A stretch of DNA of 64,000 bases, taken from Liolophura sinensis. Its lineage: Eukaryota > Mollusca > Polyplacophora > Chitonida > Chitonidae. Made by a program: the position numbers and the translations under genes. The notes under the pieces were generated by a model, which made no database searches, was not told the DNA's origin, and saw nothing but the letters and a program-made list of their open reading frames with translations. Location of the stretch: NCBI RefSeq assembly GCF_032854445.1, contig NC_088301.1:34831187-34895186 (forward strand), written 5' to 3'. The first letter of the stretch is position 1; each line of letters opens with the position of its first letter. This document shows, one piece after another, positions 37,801 to 49,600 of this stretch.

Positions 37801-40800
37801 ATCTGAAATGGTTGCTGTATAATCTGCTGTCCAGCTGAAAACAACAATTAAATAAAAAATGTTGTTTGAAATAAAATACACTTGGACTCCAGGATAAGAA
37901 ATAGCACAAAAATAGAGCGAAAAGAAATTGTGTGCTCAAGGATGAAGTTGTTGTAAGAAGCATTTTATACAATAAACAGAATTTGTTAAATTGAAAATCT
38001 TCTGTGCTCTGAATACATGTACTTGTTATTCATTCAAAACAAGCACAAGTAATAGTCTGAAAAGCCAGATAAAAGTTTTTTTTCTATTGTTTAAAAAATA
38101 TTTTTGAATCTGTAGTAATCTGCTGAAGAAACACAGTGTGAATACATGTATAAGAATACAGCACCAATTTAAGACCTTGGTACACAGGTAAAATGTCACA
38201 TTCCTGGTCATCTCCAACTTATTTGACATTAAATTTCATCCAAAATCAACTAACCCTAATTCCTCAACCTTTTCGTACATGAAAGAGCAACTTTCTATGC
38301 AATTTATGTACATTTTTAATTTGATTTTAGATAAAGAACCACATTGGTCGCATAAGTATAATTTTATCAGTCAATGCAGAATAATGGCTGCATGCTTGAA
38401 TAAACACCTTGCAAACATGCAAAAAGGTTGAAGAATTGCAGCACTCATTTTACCTTTGAGAGTTTTCTTCGAAATCTTCGAAAGGATTTTGGAGGTTTTT
38501 ATGGAGATACAATGATATCATATGGGAAAAATGAAAAGTTTCAGCACAAAAAGTAATATCTTAAGGTCCTTATCTAATAGAATTATACTACAGTACACAG
38601 CAGGCCTTACCTGGAACTTGGAGTTGATTGGCAATGGCTTGGGTGGTAGCCTGTGTGGCTTGTACAGGACTTGCCTGCACGGCTCCTGTCTGCGCTGTAG
38701 TCTGGGCTGCCTGCTGCTGCAGGTTACCAGTGGCTTGCTGAGCCAGCTGGAAATAATACTGAACCTGATCCGCCATCATTGACGTTGTTCGCACATTATC
38801 TTCCTGAAATCACAAATACAATATGAGACTGCATCAAATAGCACTGATCTGCAGACCAAATCTGGATGAATGGGACTGATATCAGTACAATATCATAAGT
38901 ACGTATCCATGCGATGAGAATACCTTCAACAAATACAAACATTTCCAGTCAGCTATTTAAATTCTAGCATCAGAGCAAAAAAAGGTCTGCAGAAATACCT
39001 ATTACATAGCAGTCAAAATTATAGTGTGAAAGAGAAAAATTGACAGTGACAATGTGTTTCAGAAGATATAACAAGTTTTGCAAGCAAACGTGTGTGCCTT
39101 TATCCATCGTGACTCTTCACAGTGGTACAGGAAGCTCAGTGAAAAGGTGTGGGAAGACAGTCCCAGGCAAAACAGGCAAGTGTCCAGATGCCACCTATGC
39201 TCTGGAAGCCCTCAGCATGATTTTTTTTTGTCCTGGCATGTAAATTGAGGTGCTACATGCTCATACAGACTTGGTCTCATAACTTTCACTGGAGGTTGGA
39301 TATTTTTTATATTGACTCGTTTTGGACCTTCATCCTAAGTCCTGATAAGTGAAGGGTCAAAGGTTCGATGTGACAAAATTTCTATATTTGCTTGTTTTCA
39401 TGCCAATTTCTAAAGTGAGCTCCTTCATTCTTACCTGTCTCTTAGCTGGTTTGAGTTCCTCCCTCGGAACAATATCAATCAGGAAATCGAACTGGTCAAA
39501 TTTTGAAATTGCCATGGCAATGTCATTCCTCTGCAAATATGTAACATAAATATTTATGCTTCAATATGCCAAATCCCAGACTACCTCACTACTAACTAAC
39601 TTGGACTATTATGTACAAATTAACTGGAATATGTGAAAGTTTTTTTCCAAAAATATTGTTTTCCTGTATGTTGGAACACAGCCTGAGTGATTGATTTTTG
39701 TTTAAGAATTTTTTAATTCATTAAAAAATCAGCTCGTTTAAAACAAACTTCTGGGAATGATATCCGCCAGCCCAACCAATATTTAACAACTCCCAAATTT
39801 GAAAATAAAAACAAAAAACAAAAACACAAAAACAAAAAATTTGTCAGTATGATTCATGCTGTTTCACTTATAACAATATGCAGATGGCACGTTACATGTG
39901 CGTATATATTAAAGTTTGTTATAGAATGCCCACTTTTCCCATGTTGCAAGTGAAGACAAATACTGACAATGCAGATGTGACATACCTGAAGTGTTCGTCT
40001 TTTGTTGTCTTCTGTGTGCACCCATGCCCTTAAAGATAATTCACTAATGAAGATTTCTGCAGCTTTAGCAAATAAAACAGGTGCTTCAGCACTTATCATC
40101 TGAAAGGAAATGAAATGAATATCTTATGAGTGCATGTCCACTAATAGAGAAATCACATACAGGCCTCATGGTCAAAAAGAGAAGAACAGGATAACTTTTC
40201 ACTTTTTTTTTCCATGGTAAGTATTTCAATAATCAATGAAGCTTTATTGGCAGAGATACACCTGACCTTCAACATATCACGAATTTGATTTGGGTTTACA
40301 GCCAAGATCACAGACAGGAGCAAGTTGTGCATAAATCAGCTGTTATAGTTGTGAGAGCTAAAGCAGACGCAAGAATAAGTTGCAAACTGATAAGTTTCAT
40401 TATCTTAGGAAATAAGGCTCATAACAGACATACTTAAGTACTATGGATAATGCACATCTACATAAATGTAAGTCTCCTCAGTGTTTCAATGATATTTCTT
40501 ACCTTGACATCTTCATCCAGTTTCATGATTTTCTTAATTCTGGCTAGTGGAAGTTCGTGTGTCTTAAAAGTTGACTGTGGACAAAGCCAGAAAAAAAGTG
40601 AATAAATAGAAAGTTTTGTAAAATTACTGTCGACATCAAGGACATTACAGTGAGTAAAACAGCAAGATTTGGACAGTTTCAAAAGATTTTGCATATTTAC
40701 ATTAGCTTAGATTAGTAAACAGTAAACACTTACATTGTTCATTAAATTTATTTCTCCTGAAACCTTTGGCCAAAATTCATTGAGCAACATAGATGATTCT

Positions 40801-40853
40801 GTGATTGCACCAGGTGTGGCTGTTCCTTGGAAGGTGGGATCCTGGCCAGCCAT
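34828..40853 (-). CDS. NFYC: NFYC, CCAAT-binding factor subunit gamma, complete, nine coding exons
   Basis: NF-YC pairs with NF-YB through histone folds and, with NF-YA, binds CCAAT boxes in promoters. Coding exons in transcript order: 40853-40734, 40574-40503, 40099-39986, 39530-39435, 38803-38611, 37834-37761, 37443-37243, 36839-36708, 34944-34828, giving 372 residues. The histone-fold region spans exons 1-4 (about residues 27-125), with [17 protein letters not shown], the junction [15 protein letters not shown], and [20 protein letters not shown] nearly identical to vertebrate NF-YC. The rest is a Gln-rich activation domain, including a run of 15 Gln in exon 7 written with mixed CAA/CAG codons. 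It ends QTDGQDTT. Exon 9 has a tandem cagcag acceptor. An upstream untranslated exon is at about 43404-43490, with its acceptor at 40879-40880. Confidence 0.95.
35725..36195. mobile_element. Near-perfect palindromic element in the last NFYC intron
   Basis: The arms 35725-35862 and 36058-36195 are inverted copies of about 138 bases, differing at only a few positions by eye (for example tcttagtg versus the complement of cagtaaga). The spacer is about 195 bases and AT-rich. Diverged relatives of the arm or flank occur near 35085-35250 and 13845-13930. There is no coding capacity. It is inferred to be a recently formed foldback/MITE element or an inverted duplication. Confidence 0.8.
38256..38438. 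mobile_element. Short M1-like TIR element in an NFYC intron
   Basis: The left end 'cctaattcctcaaccttttc' and right end 'aaaaaggttgaagaattg' are imperfect inverted repeats sharing the M1 termini. The interior differs from the 428-640 copy, so this may be a deletion derivative or sub-family. Confidence 0.55.
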
Positions 40854-40905
40854 CCTGAACTCTCAATAGTAATCCCAACTTAAAAAAAAAATAAATGTAA
40901 AACAT

Positions 40906-40906
<1 letters not shown>

Positions 40907-40963
<57 letters not shown>
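40907..40963. repeat. (TA)n microsatellite
   Basis: An alternating TA run of more than 50 bases, close to the acceptor of NFYC coding exon 1 (about 30 bases upstream on the gene strand). Confidence 0.9.
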
Positions 40964-40966
<3 letters not shown>

Positions 40967-43403
40967 TGAGTGAAATAACAAATATACAAACAAAAAACAT
41001 TAAGATATGAATGACCATTCTGATAATCTGTAGTTATAATGATCCCAGGTGCACACACTGTCCTTTGTGGATAAAATTTGACCACCTATATCTTTTGTTA
41101 ACATAATGATGGAAATCAGTGAAGCACTGCTTGAACATTATGCTGATGAAAGATTTATTCATGTCTTATACATTGACACATGTATGTATATTTTCAAACT
41201 TACAAGATTGTAGCTGATCTTGTTCAATTTGACTTTTTTGAAGTCTAAAAAGCTGTAAACGATCATTTCGTGTGAAAATTTTGAGATAATTTGCATAGTT
41301 AAGTTTCGATGTTTTGAAATACCAAACGTACTAATACATGTATGGAAAAGGGATACAATTCCATGAACGGCCAGAGAGTTAAATTTTCATGGGCTGTTAC
41401 AGTTTCACAAAATTTTCATGAAACTTTGCAAGCGTAAAGCAGTAGAATGGCATGATGTATTTTTTCAATTCCGTGAAATTTTTTACGCTGTCACCATTTA
41501 AAGATAGGATTTTGACTTAATGAAATTTGATCCTGTCAACGCAACTCCTATATGGATCTAAACAGATTTTCATGAGACATGGCAGATGTACTTCCACCAC
41601 TAGACTGAAAGGAACTTACCTTCAGCACACAGGTAGATAGCGCTTATGTATAATAAGCAAAAAATTTAATTTCTTACATTCACCCCTATTTTCCTAGTCA
41701 TGTCCTCATGACTACTAATGAAACGGGAGTCATACACACATAGAATCCACCAAACCTACATGTGCCAACCCCGTCAACACTGCTCCCAGCACCAAGTGTT
41801 ACACAGCTTACTAGTCAGGGATTTGAACCAGCTAGTATTGCTGAGATTGGATTCTATCATTAGACTAAAGTGAAATTCCCTCCAGCTACATCTGTGATGA
41901 CCTATATGATGTGTTTACTGTAATATGGTTGTGCACAGCATATTGGAGTAAAAGGGCATATAATATATGAAAGCATTTTAAAGTTTCCAAAATGTATTTC
42001 ACTGACCCACATATTTTCATTCTACAGATTACTTGTTAACAAAACATATGCTATCACTACAGTACATAATTTAAAAAAAAAAAATTGAGTGTCACAATAT
42101 ATGTAACAACTCTTCCTGAAGTTTTCATGAAAATTAGTAGACATGTTCATGGGGGACAATATGAAGAGCTGCATAAGGAGTGGAGAGTGGGCAGTGTAAT
42201 TTGCCTACATGCCCAAACCGTAGTGGATGAAATGCCACATACAGAAATGTCACGGCTTTTGTTGTTTGTCACATTGACCAATGAAAGAAATCCATTCTAC
42301 ATGTATATGTATGTCTACAGTACTCTAGATTCACCTGTACTCTATATGTTTCTGTATAATCTTCACATGAGTAGTTGTCTGATAAATCTTCCACTCCTCT
42401 TTCAGATAATATGTGCCTTTGCCTTATCTCAACGGACATTTCTTATAACTGATAAATATATGATATTAATTTACATGGTAAATATATTACTGGTTTTGCA
42501 TACTGCAATGTTATATTTCTGGGACCATATGCCTGTATATTCATACATTACAACAGTGTCTGGCTGCTACATTCAAGTTCTTTAAATATGCAATCAAGCA
42601 CAAATGCAAGCTATCAACAATGCCTTTGGTGTAATTAAATAGCACAAAAATTGTGTATTCATCTTCATGGTTTGTATCAAACACTATTTTTTAAATGTAT
42701 TTGGTGACCACATAATAATGTAAATATTACATCCTGTAAAGTTTGTAAATGTATTAATATGTAGGTCACCATTTTAATAATTTATACAAGCAGGAAGTTC
42801 TGTAAGTGTTAAGGAACTGGCTGGTGGCAGCTTGCATAGGGGATCTTAAATTCCCATTTCACATTTAACATGCAAAAAAGGGTACGTTTTGTAGATAGGA
42901 CATATAGAGAGCATACAAAATATAAAAAGTCATTAAGAAACATGCTTTTTATTCCCTGAGGCTTATGGCCAGTGTGGTCTGCAAGTGAAGACGTAGCCCT
43001 GGCAAAAAGTTCGTATGACCATGAGGGTTGTTTATGTACATAGACAACACACACTTCTTGCTTTTTCCCAAACATATGGCAATTTTACTACATCAGAAAA
43101 AGAACATGGACTGTAGTAAATCGAGTAATGAAACAAATTTCATTGAGAGACGGATAGTAACAAACGTAAAGCCAGAGAACTAATCAACGTTGAGAATGTG
43201 TGAGGGGAAAAACTTGGAACCAATAATAGTGGTGGGAATGACCGCCAATCAGTTACTCCCACCAATGACAACAAAGAAACCTTCCAGCAAGGTGCCTGGA
43301 CTAACACACCGGTTAGAAGTCGGCACTATAAATGCTGAAACAAGACAGATACCTGTCCTGACTATCTTCAGTAGGCTCGAAACGAGATCAAAGGCATACT
43401 TAC
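40964..43403 (-). other. NFYC 5' intron, no gene seen
   Basis: Intron between the untranslated exon (donor gtaagt at 43403) and the ATG exon. A 166-codon plus-strand frame at 42085-42585, rich in hydrophobic residues and Met, has no recognisable domain or splice context and is judged chance. A weak tRNA-like B-box complement, 'agggatttgaaccagc', is near 41818. Confidence 0.5.
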
Positions 43404-43654
43404 ACTGCTGTCAAATATCTTCCTTAAAACTGTGAAAATGGCGACGTTTCGCTTTTCACTTCATTTGACCCACATTTGCAATCGCGTAACTTCTCGCGGG
43501 AAATGGGAAAACACGAGAAACATATTTGATGGACGGAAGTGCCGAAATTACACAGCAGGCAGTATTTATCTTGACTGATGATTTGTTTGACAGCTTGTGT
43601 TTTGATTAAAAAATTTTATTTCAGTGTAGCACGTTAACAGAGAAGACACTGGTC
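43404..43654. promoter_or_regulatory. Bidirectional NFYC / CC2D1 promoter
   Basis: The NFYC untranslated exon (minus, donor at 43403) and the CC2D1 ATG (plus, 43655) are about 250 bases apart. The interval is locally CpG-containing in an AT-rich window and holds core-promoter-type sites: AAAATGGCG (YY1-like, 43435-43443), GCGGGAAA (E2F-like, 43496-43503) and ACGGAAGTG (ETS/GABP-like, 43533-43541). No TATA box at a useful position was identified. A pyrimidine-rich 'tttatttcag' at 43615-43624 could be an acceptor, so CC2D1 exon 1 may have a short 5' untranslated intron. Confidence 0.65.
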
Positions 43655-46600
43655 ATGTTTGGGAAGAAACAAAAGAGCCCTAGTCCTAACCCACCGAGGA
43701 GAAAAGGGGCGGCTCTGATGGAGCAGGTATGTTGGAAGTTATTTTGACATGATGATGCTGATCCACATGACAACTGTTTGTGTTACGCACAACAACAACA
43801 GCACGTTTCCTCCTTAACTATTTTAGTCCCTTTTATTTCAGCATACTCTCTCAATAAATCACGGAATTATTGTGTTTAAATTGGAGGGAATTGTTTATGG
43901 TGATGTCTGAACATGTGTATTCATTTGTATGTATACATCTTGGCTTACATGTAGTTGCGGAATGTAACTCAGAAATCGACCAACACGCAGTGTTTGGAGT
44001 TACGGAGAATAACTGCTTTTAATGTGTCGAATAGACGGTAAGTCACATTTACTGCATCTTCTTGTGTGCATTAAATCTTCCCTAGTGTAAATCGATGGCA
44101 ACCGAGTTATCGCCACAATCAACTCAACTGTTCTGAGTCTTGCCGAAACAAAAACCATCCATGACAACAGCACAAATTCACAAAATAAATACATTTTCAT
44201 ACACTACACCCACTCTGGCCATAAGCTGTCTGTCACCATTTTGATCACTTGCAAGAACTAAAGAAGCTGAAGCAATTAGCGCCATCTGATGACAGGGGGT
44301 AGGGAACCAGCCAAATGGCCCACTTGACTTGCCTAGTGTCCTAGTGTTACTATATGCCATAGGTATCTCTCTGTAAATACCGTATTATTTTCAACGATCA
44401 CATCAATCTCGTGACATGTATGTACGACTGTCAGAACGAGATGGCAGCCACAGCGGGTGTAGTGTCTGAAAATGTATTTATTTTGTGAATTTGTGCTCGT
44501 CATGGATTGTTTTTGGTTCGGCAAGATTCAGAACAGGCTAGTTGAGTGCAAGGACCACTTGGTTGACATCGATTTATGCTAGGGAAGATTTAATGCCCAT
44601 GTGAAGATGCGGTAAATGTGGCTTACCATCGATCCAACACATTGGAAGCACTTATTCCCCGTAACTCTCACAACACTTTGTGTTGGTCAGTTTGAGTTAC
44701 ATTCTGGAACTAGAGTTACATGATGTACTGTATTGTACATATCATCAAAAGTTATAAATTTTTGCCCTGTCAGGAATGTTCATTTCAGCCATATTTTTAT
44801 CATGTCCGCATAGGTTATTTAGTACTTTAGTTGTTGCAGACTGGGGTAATTCTCATTAGAGCGACGCAAAGAATCCACAATTAAATGTCAGATTTATGGC
44901 ACTGCTGAGAATGTATGTACTGCCAGAAGTACTTTACCTAGAAACATGCAACTTTCCTATAGCAAATCTCCATGGCAGTTTACACTTTGATCCCTAACAC
45001 ATTATGTAATGTATCTGCGCAGCCATGTATTTTTTTTTTGGTCTCTGTTGCGAAGCAAACGTTTGAGAAACGGCTGATGCATGGTGGGAAAAAATGTTCC
45101 AAACACAAATAGAAATCAACTTTCATCAAAACTACAACAGAGAGTTTTTCTTAAAAGGACAACAGTGTCTTTCTTTGTGATCGTTTAGGAGTTGCATGGA
45201 AATATAAAAATGCAGGCATATTTGTCATTTTTTTGGAGGAATTCCACTTTGTTTATACAAAAAAATGCATCAGAAAAATGTTCAGAATTAATTCAGAAGT
45301 TCTAAGAATGTCAAAATTAGAGTGTGATGTATAGTTTCCTCTGTTTCGTCCCAGTGTCTGTCTCATCCCTGAAAATAATCAGTGGGTTCTTAACTGCATA
45401 GCAACAATGATTAGCGAAATTGTCGTTTTTAAATATGGAGTTTTGGTTTCAAGGTGTGGCCAGTTCTTGTAGGAGCCTTTTACATTAGATTTCCTATGAT
45501 TCAGTTCACAATTTCCACCCAAGAGGTTGGCATATTTCTCCAATAGGTGGCACAAGCTTCTATAGATGACATAACATGTGTAATGTGCAGTGAACACTGG
45601 CTGTAGGGAAGTTGCATACTTCACGGTAATGGACTTCTGGCTCTGCTGATCACACACACATTAAAGCTTCCCTAGCATCAATCAACATCCACCGAGTGGT
45701 GTTATGGCTGTAACTAAACTACTATGAGACATTTCTTGAGTGTTTGTTGAACTGCAGTATCTCTGTTGTGCAGTGTCTCAGAAATATAACTATGCTTTAT
45801 AAACCTTGTGTGGGATTATACTTTATTGTGCATATACATTCAGTCTAGTGTTGTCCTTGTTTCAGATGGGTTTGGGTGGCTACTCAGACATGTCTCAGAT
45901 GGAAAATGACATGTATGGGGACCTGGAAAATGATCAGGATTTAGAGGCAGAGCTAGCTATGCTACAAGGAGATGACCCACCCCCAAGAACAGCAAGATCC
46001 AAACCTAAACCTCGTAAGATGTGAACAGTGGTTGATTTCAATTTTCTTGCTTATTTGTGCATTAAAATGGATGGTCTTGTGAAATCTACGACCATCCAGA
46101 AGTTGTGGCAGACCTACCCATGTATGGCTGGAGTGGAAGCCGGCATTGGCTGGACGTGAACACACAGCGACAGCATTATTGAGAGCTCCTGGTCATTGTA
46201 CTGCTCTGGCATGTTAACCACCACATCCAGGGACGGCCACTCAAATGACAAACAATAAGTGGGATGAAAATTACTTTTTATGCTCTATTATTAATCATAA
46301 TAGTCAGGGGCCAGATGTTTTTTGATGACCTAATAAACATCTATTAGAACAAATTACTGATTTTCCCCTGATTGTTGAACGATTAAATTATGACCGTATT
46401 GTTGTAAGCGCTAATTTGCTTTAAACGTCACACTAACAGGCTATTAAATTTAAGACACCTCGCAGGTGGTTTAGAGAGAGATTAAAAACAATGGCGGCAT
46501 GAAAAACTAATGAATTTCATGAATTTTTTCCACTTGTCATGCACTTGCTTTTGTGTGAGTGTGCATAACCATGGCTGTTCACCTCATCAGTAATTTACTG

Positions 46601-49600
46601 CCAGATACTTGATTTTCTTGTGTTGGTCACAGTCGTTGTCAATTTAGATGTCAAAATGTTAAGGTTTATTATAAATTGGTCAGCAGTATAATGTTTCTGG
46701 CATCTGTGAAAAGTTGTCACCCTGTCACGTTTAACTTTTCCTAGCTTCGTAGCTTCGATGTTGTAAACCATGAAGGGCGCAATGTAAACAGCCCGATGCA
46801 TTGTGGGATACGACACACTCGCTAATCGTTGATTTCGCATCTAATAGCTATAGTAGTTAATAGCCGTTCGATTTGACATCTTGGAAACTAGATTAAACGT
46901 CCGTTTTAGGTAAGTTAGGATTAAGAGGTGCTATTAATGTTTAATTTTACTAGACTGTCGGACAACCAGCCCCAGATAGACTACCATGAGTAATTTTATA
47001 CCTCTACGTTCACCCACTGTAGAAATATGTTGAGATATATGTACTGCAAGGGAATATTCTCTGAGTTCATGTTTGAATGTTTATTACACAGAAATGGTTG
47101 ATTTTTCCGAATTGGAGAAACTGGCTAATGCTGATGTGGAGATAAATGATGATGATCTCTCCGACACCGAAGATCCTGATTTACTGGTAACTGTTTATCT
47201 ATTGTTATACTACGTCATTGCTTACCATTGAGACTGTGATTAGATGTAATGTATCTGTTAATGTGGTAATCAATAACACAACTGCAATATGCATGAAATA
47301 TTCAGAATAAACACCTTGATGTATCAAGCCACAATTTATTTTCACATTCTTTAGTGTTTTGAGGCATAAATACTAGAGTTTAAAAATGCACATGTTTTTT
47401 TGTTTTTTTTTCTTTTTTTTTGGTTTCATTTCTTATAAGTCAACACTAACATGTGCATATTGAACTTGTTTAAAGGCGGAGCTTGAAAACTTGTCAGCAT
47501 CAGGTATAGAGGAGTTAATAGATGCCCCCGCTCCTGCAGGAATCAGCCCTTCAGAGTATGGTAAACCAGGAACAGATGTCATTATTCGATTACAAGATAG
47601 GATCACCATGTACAAGGAGGCAGTTGATAATGCAAAGAGCAACAGTGACACCTCCAAAGAGAGGCGACTTGGCAGGGGTCTAAAGGTGAGTAGCTACGCT
47701 GGCACTTTTTTTAATATTTTTAAAAAGTTTTTAATATTTTGAAATTGATTTTTGTTACTTCGGTAATTTGTATACATGTAGCTGTGTATGGGTACGGTAT
47801 AAATGGTGTTTTAACCCAGTATAAATATTTACATGTTTGCCTGTTGAATTGTAGTAGGATAAAACTGTACTGTGAATCTATGCTGTGCTTGTAACATTCT
47901 CCATAATTTATGTTCAGTGAAGTGGTTTAACTTAAATGTTTTTGTAGACATTAGAAGATATGTTGAAGAAAGCTAAATCAGGAAAAGCTATAGATGAGTC
48001 TGAAATTCCACCTGTTGTTGCTGTGAAAACAAAGAGTGTTGCTTCAGGTGAGTAAAATAAGTTTAGAACAGTATATCAACTAAAGGTAGCTTTGCCATAT
48101 ATATATATATATCACATATTATCCGCCCACTTCTAAAAATTGTTGGTTATTCCCATGCACATTCTGAGTACAGCAGAAAAATATTAACAATTAACGTCTA
48201 TTATGTTGCCTCCAAATGCTTAAATTTTTACCATTATATTGGATGGTAAGATTATTGGAACTGTTTTATTCTGCTTTAAGTGTTCTTAATGTTTCAACAC
48301 TAAATATATAATATGCATGATCAAATTTTTTGTGCTTTTCAGATCAGACTCCAGCAGCGTCAGGTTCTGCTTCTGCATCCTCTGTACCAGACAATCAACC
48401 AATCAAGCGTCCCTTACCATCTCCCAAAAATCGCAGTGCAGATGGTCAGCCTGGTGTAACTGGAGGGCCACTATCATCAGCTAAAGGTACTACTCAGACA
48501 GTTGTGACTAAATCTAGGCAAAGTGCTGTTTATTACTTCATTAGTAGCCCTTCTTCTGTTGGTTGATTGCAGTGTGTTCCAGCAGTATTCTGATATGTCT
48601 GATTTTTTTTACGTACTAGTATGTTTCTCAGACATTATGGCCCTGAAAGCCTACTAAATATATACATAAGGCTTATACATGTAGTACCTGTTATCAGTTA
48701 GATTGCTTTCTCTTGACAGTGCTCTTAAAGGGATTAAGAATTAAAGGGATTAAGAATGAATGATTTCCTGGATTAATCCTTCTGTCTCAATCATATTTGA
48801 ACAAATGTGCCATACCCGGTACCTAAAATTCAGCTTAAACTAGATATGGTTCAGTTGCCTAACTCACATGCTGGTCAATCAGTGGTGATTTTATACCCCT
48901 TTAATGAAATCTCTATGTTCTGTTGCTTCTTTATCCCTTTAATGAAAGCCCTATGTTCTGAGATCTGTTGCTTAGTTTTTCATTTTGACATTGCCATTCT
49001 TTTTTTTTTTTTTGGCATTGAAACTTAACAATGTGTAAGCACATGGCCGTGTATATTTATCATAGTAATTATTAAATGTCTTTGTAATTATAGATAGACA
49101 GATGCACAACATGTTGTGTACAAGAAGGGACCAATACAAGCAGGCTGCTCTTGAGGCAAAGAAACAGGGAGACATGGCCAGGGCGAAGGAGAATGTTAAA
49201 ATATCCAAGGTACATGTCTTTATATTTTTTCTTGGTGACAAGCCCTTTATTAAAACAAAGAAAAGAAACAAACAGTGATAAGTGCTTCTAGAGTGTGGAT
49301 GTACATGTAATACTTAGATTCCAGGACATAACTACAGAATAATAATCACTTCACCATTTTGCCTAATTTTAGTGTCACATGTCAAACCAAGGACATTATT
49401 CACATCTAGCTTTCCCTGATTGGATCAGCTGAAGATTTATGTAAGCAAATTTGTCTTGCATGTACATGGTGCAACAGACCCTTTACTCCATGGGCTGGTT
49501 TTCTTCACCCATATTCCTGACTGCCAACATACATGTATAAGTGGAAAATGCTTGAACATGGAGTTAAGCACAAATAAAATAATTTACTTGTATCTGTGTT

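Noticed and set aside
10103-40963. CRISPR arrays, prokaryotic operons or phage elements
   Set aside because: Regular spacer-repeat structure is absent; the TA runs are simple microsatellites, and the genome is clearly intron-bearing animal DNA.
42085-42585. 166-codon plus-strand frame in the NFYC 5' intron
   Set aside because: Hydrophobic, Met- and Tyr-rich translation of AT-rich DNA, with no recognised motif, no splice context and no promoter evidence. Worth only a transcript check.
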